NCBI RefSeq assembly: GCF_030580675.1
Contig: NZ_JAUQUB010000001.1
Coordinates: 558,001-622,000, forward strand
Length of the DNA: 64,000 nucleotides
From: Antiquaquibacter soli
GTDB lineage: Bacteria > Actinomycetota > Actinomycetes > Actinomycetales > Microbacteriaceae
Direction of reading: 5' to 3'
Numbering within the stretch: the stretch's first letter is position 1; each line of letters opens with the position of its first letter. Positions 38,318 through 47,206 of this stretch are shown here, in pieces. A model generated the notes under the pieces. That model searched no databases. It worked only from the letters and a program-made list of their open reading frames with translations, and had not been told where the DNA came from. A program made the translations under genes and the position numbers.

Positions 38318-39087
38318 CCCTGCGCCGATTCGACGAGCTCACGCGCGAGGCGCTCCGCGAGCGGACCGGAGATCTCGTGGTGGTGCCGCTCGGGGCGACT
38401 GAGCAGCACGGCGAGCACCTGCCGGTCATGACGGATGCGGCCATCATCACCCACCTCGCCGAGCGAGCGGGCGAGATCGCGGGAGAGCGAATCGACGTGC
38501 TGATCGCCCCTACCGTCAGGGTGGGGATATCGGGGCACCATGTCCCGTTCGGCGGCACGTTGACGGTCGGCTCGGAGACGTTCATCCGGGTACTGGTGGA
38601 CCTCGTGTCTGCCCTGCGCACCCAGGGATTCTCGCGCTCGCTCTTCGTCAACGGTCACGGCGGCAACGACGCGGCCATGCGGGTCGCGGTCGAGCGACTC
38701 GCCGTCACGGCGACGGGCGGCGAGTCGACGGCAGCGCTCTCCTACTGGGCGTTCGCGGGCGACGCAGTCGGGCACCGTTTTCCTACCCCGGGGCACGCGG
38801 GGGGCTTCGAAACGAGCGCGATGCTCGCTCTCCGACCCGAGCTCGTCGGAGCCGTTCCCACAGGCCCGCTCGTGCAGTTCGACCTCGCGACGGACGTCGT
38901 GACCGGCCTGCACGATGTGCGACCGGAAGCCTGGCGATCGAGCGCGGGCGTGACCGACAACGCCGCGGGAGCCGACGCCAAGGCCGGCGCCGCCGACCTC
39001 GAACAGATCGCGTCGCGAATCGCCGACGCCATGGTGGAGCAGGTCGCGCGGCTCGATGCCGCGCGCAGAACAGGAGAGAGTCGATGA
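38314..39087 (+). CDS. Creatininase family amidohydrolase
   Basis: The 257-residue enzyme carries the metal-binding motifs of the creatininase/ArfB family: LGATEQHGEHLPVMTD (27-42; Glu30, His32 and Asp41 region), NGHGGN, and HAGGFETSAML. Members hydrolyse cyclic or linear amides, such as creatinine or a formamidopyrimidine, or cleave the MftA peptide; the genuine substrate here is unknown. It overlaps the permease stop as ATGA. Its place straight after the importer suggests it opens an amide bond in the imported compound or its first product. Confidence 0.85.
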   Translation: MTLRRFDELTREALRERTGDLVVVPLGATEQHGEHLPVMTDAAIITHLAERAGEIAGERIDVLIAPTVRVGISGHHVPFGGTLTVGSETFIRVLVDLVSALRTQGFSRSLFVNGHGGNDAAMRVAVERLAVTATGGESTAALSYWAFAGDAVGHRFPTPGHAGGFETSAMLALRPELVGAVPTGPLVQFDLATDVVTGLHDVRPEAWRSSAGVTDNAAGADAKAGAADLEQIASRIADAMVEQVARLDAARRTGESR

Positions 39088-40391
39088 CGACACCACTGAC
39101 GATCGCCTCGGTGGAGCGCATCCGGGTGCACGTTCCTTTCACGGAGCGCAGTCGCCCGTGGAACAACGTGCTCGTAGGCGGATGGGGCCACATCGAGCTG
39201 TGCAAGGTGACGACGAGCTCTGGCGTGGTGGGCTGGGGCGAGACCCTGCTCACGTACACGTGGAAGCTCGTCGACGATGCGGCGGTCGCACGAGTGACCG
39301 GCAAGCCCCTCTTCGACCACCTCTGGGACGACTCGCTCGGTGCCGGATTGCAGCTAGCCCTGCTGGACGCCGCGGGCAAAGCCCTCGGCGTGCCTGCGCA
39401 CCGGCTGCTCGGTCTGCCCCAGGTTCGGCAGTCCATGCCGCTCGCTTGGTGGAGTACGAAGATGCCTCCGGAGGTACTCGCCGAGGAGGCGGCGGAGGCG
39501 GCGAGCCGCGGATACCGCGCCCACAAGTTCAAGGCGAGGCCGTGGTTCGACGTCGACGACCAGGTCGCGCAGGCGTCCGCCGCGACGCCCGATGACTACT
39601 CGTTCGGCATCGACTGGAATTCTCTGCTCCTGAGCTCGGCGGGCGCCCGCCCGGTGCTCGAACGGCTCGACGGCAACTCTCGCGTGCACTTCTTCGAGGG
39701 CGCCGTGGGCCGCGCTCAGATCGCCGACCAGAAGGACCTCCGCGGACGCTTCACGACGCCTCTCGTGGAACACTACGACGCCGCGCTGTTCCCGACCTGG
39801 ATGACCGAGAACGCCCTCGACGGTTTCGTCGTCGACACCGGTGGCATTTCGCGCTTCCTCCATATGGGCGCGACGTGCGCGGCCTTCAACAAGGAGTTCT
39901 GGCTCCAGATCGTCGGGACCGGCATCACCACGGCATTCGCCCTGCAGCTGAGCGCGGTGCTGACGCACGCCCGGTGGCCCTCGGTGACGGCTCTCAACGT
40001 TTTCGAGTCCACCCTCGTCACCGAGTCGATGGAACCCACTCTGGGCCTCCTGGCGATCCCGACCGCTCCAGGCCTCGGCGTCACCATCGACGAGGAAGCG
40101 GTGGAGCGGTACCGGGTCGGTGACGACTACCGCGTGGAACTGCCCCGCACGATACTCGTGTTCCGGCGGCCGGACGGCGCATCCCGGGACTACGCCTCCA
40201 TCAACCACCTCTGGCAGGAGTGCCTCGACGACGGGACGATGGGCGTGCAGTCGCCTGGCGCGCGCCTGGACATCGTCGAGGACGACGGCGGCTCAGAGTT
40301 CGCGGAGCGGTTCGCCGAGGCGGGCGCTCGGTTCAGCGGAACCGGAGTGCCCTGGCCGGCTCTCACGTTCTACCCGGGGCTCGACACGTGA
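39084..40391 (+). CDS. Enolase-superfamily (mandelate racemase-like) enzyme
   Basis: The 435-residue protein has the enolase-superfamily capping domain (1-110) and barrel. HKFKAR gives the K-x-K pair (Lys148, Lys150), and the three metal ligands are filled by Asp177 (GIDWNS), Glu205 (FFEGAV) and Asp251 (VVDTGG). Such enzymes take a proton next to a carboxylate and then dehydrate or racemise sugar acids. No clear second base (His-Asp dyad or Lys) on the later strands was identified. A sugar-acid dehydratase is the most frequent function near such transporters, but this is inference. The start overlaps the creatininase-family gene as ATGA. Confidence 0.85.
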   Translation: MTTPLTIASVERIRVHVPFTERSRPWNNVLVGGWGHIELCKVTTSSGVVGWGETLLTYTWKLVDDAAVARVTGKPLFDHLWDDSLGAGLQLALLDAAGKALGVPAHRLLGLPQVRQSMPLAWWSTKMPPEVLAEEAAEAASRGYRAHKFKARPWFDVDDQVAQASAATPDDYSFGIDWNSLLLSSAGARPVLERLDGNSRVHFFEGAVGRAQIADQKDLRGRFTTPLVEHYDAALFPTWMTENALDGFVVDTGGISRFLHMGATCAAFNKEFWLQIVGTGITTAFALQLSAVLTHARWPSVTALNVFESTLVTESMEPTLGLLAIPTAPGLGVTIDEEAVERYRVGDDYRVELPRTILVFRRPDGASRDYASINHLWQECLDDGTMGVQSPGARLDIVEDDGGSEFAERFAEAGARFSGTGVPWPALTFYPGLDT

Positions 40392-41179
40392 CCGATCGGC
40401 TCTTCGACACGCACTGCCACCTGTTCGAGCGGGGGTTCTCCGGTTCGACCGGTGTGCTGTTGCGGGGGCGCCACGCCGAGCTCCACGCCTACGAGCGCTA
40501 CCGCTCGGAGTTCGCCATCGAGCGTAGCCTCGTCATCGGTTTCGAGGGGGAGGCGGGCTACCTCGGATCTAACGCCTACCTCGAGAGCCTCTCCGTCGGG
40601 CGGCCCTGGCTCATCCCCGTGCCCTTCGTCGCGGTGGGCTCCCCGCTGCGCGGCCGCGCCGCCTGCGCCTACGTCTCGACCGCGGACGACGGCCAGTGGC
40701 TCGCGGCGGAGCTCGGTCGGCGGGACGCCCCCTCCCTCCTCTCCCTCAATGCCAGACCGGAGGCGCTCGCCGCAGCCGCACCCGCCCTCCGCGCCGCCGG
40801 GGGGACGTGGATCCTCGTCTCCCACCTCGGACTGCCCGGCCCGGCACCCTCTCTCCTGGCGGCGATCGAGCGGCTCGAGCCGCTCCTCTCGCTCGCCGCC
40901 GCCGACCACGTGACCGTCAAGCTCTCGGGCCAGTACGCCGCGAGCTCGCTCGGCTACCCGCATCCCGACGTTCAGCCGATCGTCGATCTCGTCGCCGATC
41001 GCTTCGGCGGACTCCGGCTCACGTGGGGTTCCGACTTCTCGCCGTGCCTTGAGCACGTCGCCTTCGCCGAAGCCGTCGATTGCGTCCTGCCGTCGGGGGC
41101 GAGCCCCACCGAGCGGGACGCCATCCTCTTCAGCACCGCCGACCGCCTGTACCACCACTATCTCGGAGTGCCAGCATGA
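40388..41179 (+). CDS. Amidohydrolase_2-type TIM-barrel hydrolase
   Basis: The 263-residue protein starts with FDTHCHLF (His9-x-His11, a metal-site signature). It has a VTVKLSGQYA strand and a TWGSDFSP with the Asp expected at the end of the barrel, as in amidohydrolase family 2 (lactonases such as 2-pyrone-4,6-dicarboxylate hydrolase and fuconolactonase relatives). Hydrolysis of a lactone or cyclic amide of a sugar acid is plausible. The GTG at 40388 overlaps the previous stop as GTGA and leads straight into the conserved motif. Confidence 0.8.
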   Translation: MTDRLFDTHCHLFERGFSGSTGVLLRGRHAELHAYERYRSEFAIERSLVIGFEGEAGYLGSNAYLESLSVGRPWLIPVPFVAVGSPLRGRAACAYVSTADDGQWLAAELGRRDAPSLLSLNARPEALAAAAPALRAAGGTWILVSHLGLPGPAPSLLAAIERLEPLLSLAAADHVTVKLSGQYAASSLGYPHPDVQPIVDLVADRFGGLRLTWGSDFSPCLEHVAFAEAVDCVLPSGASPTERDAILFSTADRLYHHYLGVPA

Positions 41180-42303
41180 CGTCGCCGACCGCCTTGGGCC
41201 CGTTCTACCGCGATCACCTCGTCGGCGTCGACGACGTGGTGCACCTCTACTCCGGAGCCGAGGGGCCGGCCCTGCGCGCGCATCGCGAAGCGGCGGCTCG
41301 CTACGTCGTCGACAAGTCCGCGGGCGAGGAGGGCCGCCGTCGCAGTGAAGCAGTGCTCGACACGACGAGGGAGCAGCTCGCGAGGCTGATGGGCGGGTCG
41401 GCCAACTCGATCGCCATCCTCGGCAACGCATCGGATGCCATCAACCGACTCGTCGGCGCCGTCCGGCTCGAGCCTGGCGACAACGTCGTGACGAGCGACC
41501 TCGAGTTCCCCTCCGGCGTCCAGTCGCTCCTATTGCTGCGCGACCGAGGAGTGGAGGTGCGCTTCGCGCGCGGCCGCGAAGGACACCTCTCGGCGGCCGA
41601 CTTCGAGCCGATGATCGACGAGCGCACCCGGCTCGTGGTCTCGAGCCACACAAGCTACGTCAGCGGGGCGCGGATCGACCCCGCGACCGTTCATGCTCTC
41701 GCTCGGCGCGTCGGTGCCGCCTTCATCCTCGATGTCACTCAGTCGCTCGGGGTTCTGCCGGTGGTCGCAGCCACGGCGGACGCGATCGTCTCGAGCTCCT
41801 ACAAGTGGGTCCTGGGGCCCCACGGCCTCGGGATCGTGCACCTCACCAATCCGGCCGCGTTCGGTCATGCCGCCGCAGGCTGGCGATCCGTGCCCGACGT
41901 CTTCGCGCCCGATCGCCTCAGCACGGTTCGGTTTCGCCCGGATGCCCGCAGCCTCGAGCTCGGATTCCCGAGCTTCCTCGGCGCCTACTTCCTCACCGAG
42001 TCCCTCGCCCTCATCCTCGATGCCGACCAGTCCGCCGTCGAAGCCCACGTGAACTCGCTCACCGCGCAGCTCGTGGACGGGCTGCTCGGCGCCGGCGCCC
42101 GCCTGCTCTCGCCCCTCGACCCCGCGGAGCGCGGCACGAACATCAGCGTCGTCGCGGCAGATGGCGAGTCCGTCGCGGCGCGGATGCTCGAATCGGGCGT
42201 GCGCGTCTGGGGCGGCGACGGCCGCGTTCGTTTCTCGGTGCACGCGTTCAACACCGCCAACGACATCGACGCGGCGCTCGCTGCATACCGGGCGGCAGCA
42301 TGA
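41176..42303 (+). CDS. Class V aminotransferase-fold PLP enzyme
   Basis: The 375-residue protein has the aminotransferase class-V fold of cysteine desulfurases, kynureninases and isopenicillin-N epimerases. It shows VLEFPSGVQ-type active-site strand (SDLEFPSGV), FILDVTQSLGVLP with the PLP-binding Asp, and SSYKWVLGPHGLG with the Schiff-base Lys. No desulfurase Cys loop is evident, so an epimerase, lyase or hydrolase acting on an amino compound is more likely than sulfur transfer. It overlaps the upstream gene as ATGA. Confidence 0.8.
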   Translation: MTSPTALGPFYRDHLVGVDDVVHLYSGAEGPALRAHREAAARYVVDKSAGEEGRRRSEAVLDTTREQLARLMGGSANSIAILGNASDAINRLVGAVRLEPGDNVVTSDLEFPSGVQSLLLLRDRGVEVRFARGREGHLSAADFEPMIDERTRLVVSSHTSYVSGARIDPATVHALARRVGAAFILDVTQSLGVLPVVAATADAIVSSSYKWVLGPHGLGIVHLTNPAAFGHAAAGWRSVPDVFAPDRLSTVRFRPDARSLELGFPSFLGAYFLTESLALILDADQSAVEAHVNSLTAQLVDGLLGAGARLLSPLDPAERGTNISVVAADGESVAARMLESGVRVWGGDGRVRFSVHAFNTANDIDAALAAYRAAA

Positions 42304-43451
42304 CTCTGCCGCCCGTGCGCCGAGCGGATGCGGATTCCGCCCGCGAGCTGCTCACCGCCCTCGTCAGCATCCCCTCGGTCAATCCGGCCTACGATCCCGC
42401 GTCCCCGGGCGAGAACGCTCTCGGCGACGCCATCCTCGAGTGGACGGCCGGGCTGGGGCTCGAAGGCTCCCGCGAGCCGGTCGTCGACGGCCGCCGGAAC
42501 ATCCGCGCGCGACTCGCAGCGTCGCGATCCGAGCGCACCCTGCTCATCGAGGGCCACCTCGACACCGTCGGCCTCTCACCCGGATCCGGAACGCAGGCGC
42601 GAGTCGAACGCGGACGGCTGCACGGCCGAGGCGCGTGCGACACCAAGGGCGGCATCGCCGCCGCCCTCCTCGCCATCGCCGAGCTCGCCGAGCGTGGGCT
42701 CGAGCGGACGGACGTGGTGCTGCTCGGCGCGATCGACGAGGAGCTCGCCTTCCGGGGGATCACGGCGGCGATCGCGGGAGGTGAGCGAGGCGACGCCGCG
42801 ATCGTTCTCGAGCCCACCGACCTCGCGATCGTGACCGAGCACAACGGGGTGCTCCGTTCGGAGATCCTGGTCACCGGGCGCGCGGCCCACACGTCACGTC
42901 CCGAGGAGGGGCGCAACGCGATCGTCGACGCCCTCGAGGTGGTCCGCGCCCTGGAGGAATGGATCGCCCGGGACACCCTCGAAGGCGACGACACCGGTCG
43001 CATCCTCGCGGTGACGACGATCGCGGGCGGGTCGGCGATCAACATCGTGCCGGACTCCTGCCGGCTCGGCGTCGATCTTCGCATTCGGCCCGCCGAGCAT
43101 CCCGAGGGCGTCCTCGACGAGCTCCACGGGCTTCTCGCGTCGCTGCCCGTGGACGCCCGCGTCGATCGCGTGCTGCTCGCGGACGGCGGACTGAGCACGG
43201 CCCCGACGAGTCGCGTCGTCCTGGCCGCCCAGCGCGCGGCCGGCCTCCATCAGCTGCCGGTGGAGGCCGTCCGCGTACCCTACGGAACCGACGGCAGCAA
43301 GCTCGCCCGGGCCGGGATACCGACCGTCGTCTTCGGACCGGGCTCGATCGCCGACGCCCACGGCGACGAGGAGTCGGTCGCGCTCGACGACGTGGTCACC
43401 GCGGCGCGCGTCATCCGCGACCTGGTGCTCGCCCTCGAGGAGTTCGCGTGA
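42300..43451 (+). CDS. M20 family metallopeptidase/deacylase
   Basis: The 383-residue enzyme carries all M20 metal and catalytic residues. These are His86 and Asp88 in IEGHLDTVG, Asp114 in GACDTKGG, the general base Glu147 with ligand Glu148 in IDEELAF, Glu171 in VLEPTD, and the last His in ADAHGDEE. The dimerisation lid lies between about 185 and 290. M20 enzymes remove N-acyl, N-succinyl or N-carbamoyl groups or split small peptides. In this operon it may deacylate the nitrogen-bearing intermediate. It is coupled to the neighbour on each side by four-base overlaps. Confidence 0.9.
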   Translation: MTLPPVRRADADSARELLTALVSIPSVNPAYDPASPGENALGDAILEWTAGLGLEGSREPVVDGRRNIRARLAASRSERTLLIEGHLDTVGLSPGSGTQARVERGRLHGRGACDTKGGIAAALLAIAELAERGLERTDVVLLGAIDEELAFRGITAAIAGGERGDAAIVLEPTDLAIVTEHNGVLRSEILVTGRAAHTSRPEEGRNAIVDALEVVRALEEWIARDTLEGDDTGRILAVTTIAGGSAINIVPDSCRLGVDLRIRPAEHPEGVLDELHGLLASLPVDARVDRVLLADGGLSTAPTSRVVLAAQRAAGLHQLPVEAVRVPYGTDGSKLARAGIPTVVFGPGSIADAHGDEESVALDDVVTAARVIRDLVLALEEFA

Positions 43452-44341
43452 GTGTGCGGGTTGGAGTGATCGGTGCCGGCGCCTTCGGGCGCGAGCACGC
43501 ACTCGCGTACTCGCAGCTTCCCACTGCCCGGCTCGTGTCGATCGTGGACGCCGATCCTGCGCGGGCCGACTCCCTCGCCGCCGAGCTCGGGGTCGATCGG
43601 GGAGGGGCGCTCGGTCACCCCGACGCCGTCTCGGTCGTCGTGCCGGCCGCATCGCGGGGCACGCTCGTCGCCGACAGCATCGCGGCGGGCCGTGCGGTGC
43701 TCATCGAGAAGCCGCTCGCCGCGACCGTGGAGGAGGCGCGAGAGATCGTTCGACTGGGCGGCGGGCTACCGGTCATGGTCGGTCACCTGCTCCGATTCGC
43801 GGAGCCGTACGTGCGGCTCGAGCAGCGGGCGCGCGCGTTCGGGCGTCTCTCGGGCGGAACCCTCGGTCGGCTCCGGTCCGCCGCACACGCTGCGCGTCAT
43901 CCCGCAGACGACGTCGTGGGGCTCACCATGATCCATGACCTGGACGCCGTCGCGTGGCTTGCCGGCTCGAGCATCGCGACAGTGCGGGCCACGGGGAGGG
44001 CGGACGACGAGCGCTGGATCGCGAGCGACGCCGAACTGACGATGGCCGATGGCTCCCGGTGGTTCGTGCACGCGGCGTGGGAAGGCAGCGACGCCGATCA
44101 GCGGGATGACGCAAGCATCGTCGCCGCCGACGGCCGCGAGTCGAGCCTGTCCCTCGGCTCCGCCGACGCGGCGGTCTACGACAGTGCGCTCGAGGCCGAG
44201 CTCGCGCACTTCGTCGAGTGCGCCGCGCTGGGCGCACCCTCCGACCGCCTCGTGCTCGCGGACGCGGCCCGCGCGGTGGCAGCGGCCGACGCGGTCCGCA
44301 CCTCGATGGAGCAGAAGGGAGCGCCGGTCGATGTCTGGTAA
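43448..44341 (+). CDS. Gfo/Idh/MocA family oxidoreductase
   Basis: The 297-residue protein has the NAD(P)-binding VGVIGAGAFGREHA at the N-terminus, the conserved EKPLA with the active-site Lys, and HDLDAVAWL in the C-domain where His serves catalysis. It is short for the family. Members oxidise or reduce sugars, inositols and related polyols; this one presumably acts on a carbohydrate-like intermediate. The GTG at 43448 overlaps the M20 stop as GTGA. The downstream gene starts 11 bases before its stop. Confidence 0.85.
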   Translation: MSVRVGVIGAGAFGREHALAYSQLPTARLVSIVDADPARADSLAAELGVDRGGALGHPDAVSVVVPAASRGTLVADSIAAGRAVLIEKPLAATVEEAREIVRLGGGLPVMVGHLLRFAEPYVRLEQRARAFGRLSGGTLGRLRSAAHAARHPADDVVGLTMIHDLDAVAWLAGSSIATVRATGRADDERWIASDAELTMADGSRWFVHAAWEGSDADQRDDASIVAADGRESSLSLGSADAAVYDSALEAELAHFVECAALGAPSDRLVLADAARAVAAADAVRTSMEQKGAPVDVW

Positions 44342-45767
44342 CGCCGATCTGCTGGTGCGGCACGCCCACCTGATCACCATGGACGACGAACGCAGCATCA
44401 TCCCGGATGCTGCGATCGCAATCGTCGACGGGGCGATCGTCGACCTCGGCCCGGACGCCGATGTCGTCGCGCGCTGGGGTGCCACGGAGGTCATCGACGC
44501 GGCGGGGGCTCCCGTCCACCCCGGTCTGGTCGAGGCGCACTTGCATTGCTCGTACCAGTTGTTCCGCGGCGCCCTGCCTGACCAGCTCCAGGAGGAGGAC
44601 GCCTTTCGCGAGTTCGAGGGTCACTTCTACCGCGCGGTCGACGACGAGGACGAGCACGCCTCTGCGGTGATTGCGGCCCTCGAGATGATCCGCCACGGCA
44701 CGACTGCCTTCCTGGAGCCCGGCACGGTCCTGGAGGTCGAGGCCGCCGCCACCGCTGCCGAGCTAGTGGGCATCCGTGCGGTGCTCGCCGACTCGTTCAT
44801 CTGGGACGACCCGGAGGGCCTCGCGATGGGCAAGAACGCCCACCCCGAGCGCAACACATCGATGATCCCGCGGGCGGCGAGCGATCGCGCGTCGGTTCGC
44901 TCCCGCCTCGGCCGCATGGCCGTGCGCCAGTCGCCACCCGGGTCCCTCGTCACGGGGCACGTCGCCGTGCTCGGACTCGGCACGGCGTCAACCGAACTCA
45001 TGATCGAGGCCAAAAGGGTCGCGGACGACGCGGGTGTTGTACTCAACTTCCACCAGTCGTACAGCCCGGGGGACACCGCACGCGACCACCAGCGACTCGG
45101 TGCCCACCCGATCGTCGCGCTGCGCGACCTCGGCGTGGTGGATCGATCGACCACGATGGCGCACGTCAACCACGTGTCCGACGCGGAGTTCCACGCGCTC
45201 GTGGAGTCGGGTGCGACCGTCGCGTGGGCGCCGGCCGCGTCGATGATGTGGGGGCACGGCTCGACGCTCGACGGCCGACATGCAGAACTGCACAGGGCGG
45301 GCGCGTCAGTCGCTCTCGGCTCCGACTCGCCGAACTGGTCGAACAGCCTCGACCTCTTCCGCCAGGCATCCCTCGCAGTGCTGACGGCTCGCGAGTCGCA
45401 CCGCGATCGCACCTACCTCGTCGCCGAGGACGGGTTCGCGATGGCGACTCGCGGTGGGGCTCGGGCCGCGGGGATCTCCGATCGGGCGGGCTCAATCGAG
45501 ATCGGCAAACGAGCCGACCTCGTCGTCCACTCACTGCGCCGGCCAGAGCTCCTGCCGCTGACGGACCCGGTACGGAACCTCGTCTACTCGGCGGGCTCGA
45601 GCACGGTCGACACGGTCGTCATCGAGGGCCGCGTCGTGCTGCGCGGTGGAATGTTCCCGCACCTCGATGAGGAGGCTCTCCTGCGGCGGGCGAGCGAGCG
45701 CTCCGTGGGACTGCTGCGGCGCATGGGCTACACAGTGGGGCCCAACGACCTGGGGCGGAGGGTATGA
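44331..45767 (+). CDS. Amidohydrolase/deaminase of the ATZ-TRZ (cytosine deaminase-like) group
   Basis: The 478-residue enzyme shows the metal site of the amidohydrolase superfamily: His70-x-His72 in VEAHLHCS, a third His in NFHQSY, HVNHVSD, and the barrel-end Asp in ALGSDSPNWSN. A composite beta-domain built from both ends holds LLVRHAHLITMDD and GKRADLVVHSL. This subgroup deaminates or dechlorinates nitrogen rings (guanine, methylthioadenosine, triazines, imidazolones). A nitrogen heterocycle or amidine in the operon's substrate is suggested by it. Start overlaps the previous gene by 11 bases. Confidence 0.85.
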   Translation: MSGNADLLVRHAHLITMDDERSIIPDAAIAIVDGAIVDLGPDADVVARWGATEVIDAAGAPVHPGLVEAHLHCSYQLFRGALPDQLQEEDAFREFEGHFYRAVDDEDEHASAVIAALEMIRHGTTAFLEPGTVLEVEAAATAAELVGIRAVLADSFIWDDPEGLAMGKNAHPERNTSMIPRAASDRASVRSRLGRMAVRQSPPGSLVTGHVAVLGLGTASTELMIEAKRVADDAGVVLNFHQSYSPGDTARDHQRLGAHPIVALRDLGVVDRSTTMAHVNHVSDAEFHALVESGATVAWAPAASMMWGHGSTLDGRHAELHRAGASVALGSDSPNWSNSLDLFRQASLAVLTARESHRDRTYLVAEDGFAMATRGGARAAGISDRAGSIEIGKRADLVVHSLRRPELLPLTDPVRNLVYSAGSSTVDTVVIEGRVVLRGGMFPHLDEEALLRRASERSVGLLRRMGYTVGPNDLGRRV

Positions 45768-46798
45768 GCACCGTCATCCCGCTCGTTCCCGCCCAGTTCC
45801 CGGAGAGCGGACGGCGCACCCTGCTCGAGGCCGACGGGATCGTGGTCGAAGGCTTCCGCTACAGCTCCGGTATCGAGGGGATGACGGTCCGCAGCGAGGC
45901 CCTCGAGCTCGACGTCCTCCCGTTCACCGGACAGCAGATCTGGCGCGCTCGCATCGGGGGGCGCGATCTCACGATGCGGTCGACGTTCGAGGAGCCCGTC
46001 GCGTCGCGCGAGTACCTCGAGAGCAACGGGGCCTACTTCATCCATTGCGGCGGGAGTGCGATGGGCAACCCCGGCCGCGGGGACGAGCACCCGCTGCACG
46101 GCGAGCTGCCGAGCGCGCGGCTGGGCGATGTCGCGCTCGAGCTCGAGGGCCACGAGCTGCGGCTCCGCGGCGGGTTCACCTCGCGGGTCGCGTTCGGTGC
46201 CTACTTCCGTGCCGCGTTGTCGCTCCGTGTTCGGGTGGGTGACACGCTCATCGAGTCCCACGCCGAGCTCACGAACCTCAGTGCTGAGCCCCGCCCGCTC
46301 ATGTACCTCGCCCACATCAACATGCTGCCGGCGGTCGGTGGCCGTCTCGTCGAGGAGTACGAGCCCGGCCGGAGGCCGGTAGCGCGCGGCGACGTGCTCG
46401 TCGGCGGGCGACCGGTGCCGGCAGCCGACCTCGACTCCGGCGCCGTCGATATCGAGGAGCTGCTCGCGCCCGGTGTGCGGGTCGAGCCCGAGCTCGTGCA
46501 GACAGTCCCGGTCGCGCATCCCGGCGGGTGGTCGACCGTTCGACAGGTGCATCCCACCGGGCACACCGACATCGTCTCCTTCGAGCACGGCGACCTCACC
46601 CACACGATCCGATGGCTGCGGCGCTCGGCCGACGACGACGCCTTCGGGTTCGCGCTGCCCGCCACCGCCGAAGCCGACGGTCTGGCGGCGGAGACCGCCA
46701 AAGGCCACGTTCGACTGTACGGACCCGGCGAGAGCCTTCGCGCAACCATCCGGCACGGCAGTGAGCCGGCCACCCCCAGAGAAAGGTCCCCCGAATGA
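45764..46798 (+). CDS. DUF4432 family protein (aldose-1-epimerase-like fold)
   Basis: The 344-residue protein matches DUF4432, a galactose-mutarotase-like beta-sandwich family. It shows LDVLPFTGQQIWRARIGGRD, GNPGRGDEHPLHGELP with the conserved His pair, and LAHINMLPA. DUF4432 proteins are often found in carbohydrate catabolic operons and are presumed to bind or epimerise sugars; the reaction is unproven. It suggests that the pathway handles a sugar or sugar derivative. ATGA overlaps couple it to the genes on both sides. Confidence 0.85.
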   Translation: MSTVIPLVPAQFPESGRRTLLEADGIVVEGFRYSSGIEGMTVRSEALELDVLPFTGQQIWRARIGGRDLTMRSTFEEPVASREYLESNGAYFIHCGGSAMGNPGRGDEHPLHGELPSARLGDVALELEGHELRLRGGFTSRVAFGAYFRAALSLRVRVGDTLIESHAELTNLSAEPRPLMYLAHINMLPAVGGRLVEEYEPGRRPVARGDVLVGGRPVPAADLDSGAVDIEELLAPGVRVEPELVQTVPVAHPGGWSTVRQVHPTGHTDIVSFEHGDLTHTIRWLRRSADDDAFGFALPATAEADGLAAETAKGHVRLYGPGESLRATIRHGSEPATPRERSPE

Positions 46799-47190
46799 AC
46801 ACCGAGATCCACACTCCGCTAGCGCCGACTCCGCTGTCGAGCTTCGCCCAGGGCGCGAGATCCGGACCCTTCCTGCAGGTCTCCGGCTGCGGCTCCCTCG
46901 ACCCGGGGACGGGTCAGGTGATCAACCTCGGCGACGTGGGCGCGCAAGTGACGGCGACGCTCGAGACCGTCCGCGCCATCCTCGCGGCGGGCGGGGCGAG
47001 CTTCGCCGACGTGCTCATGGTGCGCGTCTACCTGACCGACCGCGCCCATTTCCCGCTCATGAACGCCGCGTACGAGTCGTTCATCGCGGAGCACGCTCCG
47101 ACGGCGAAGCCAGCCCGCACGACGCTCATGGTCGGGCTGCCCCTCGAGGGCATGCTCGTCGAGATCGACGCCCTCGCCGTAGTCGCCTAG
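46795..47190 (+). CDS. RidA family (YjgF/YER057c/UK114) protein
   Basis: The 131-residue protein has the RidA core, with VRVYLTDRAHFPLMNAAY, the conserved Arg108 in PARTTLMV, and Glu123 in VEIDAL at the inter-subunit pocket. RidA proteins form trimers and hydrolyse reactive enamine/imine products of PLP enzymes. Its place as last gene of an operon containing a class-V PLP enzyme, and near a second PLP gene, suggests it processes their imine intermediate. The start overlaps DUF4432 as ATGA. Confidence 0.9.
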   Translation: MNTEIHTPLAPTPLSSFAQGARSGPFLQVSGCGSLDPGTGQVINLGDVGAQVTATLETVRAILAAGGASFADVLMVRVYLTDRAHFPLMNAAYESFIAEHAPTAKPARTTLMVGLPLEGMLVEIDALAVVA

Positions 47191-47206
47191 GCACCGATCA
47201 AGCGCA

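Noticed and set aside
41176-42303. Cysteine desulfurase (iscS/sufS)
   Set aside because: The fold and PLP lysine match class V enzymes, but no catalytic Cys loop is seen and no Fe-S assembly genes are nearby.
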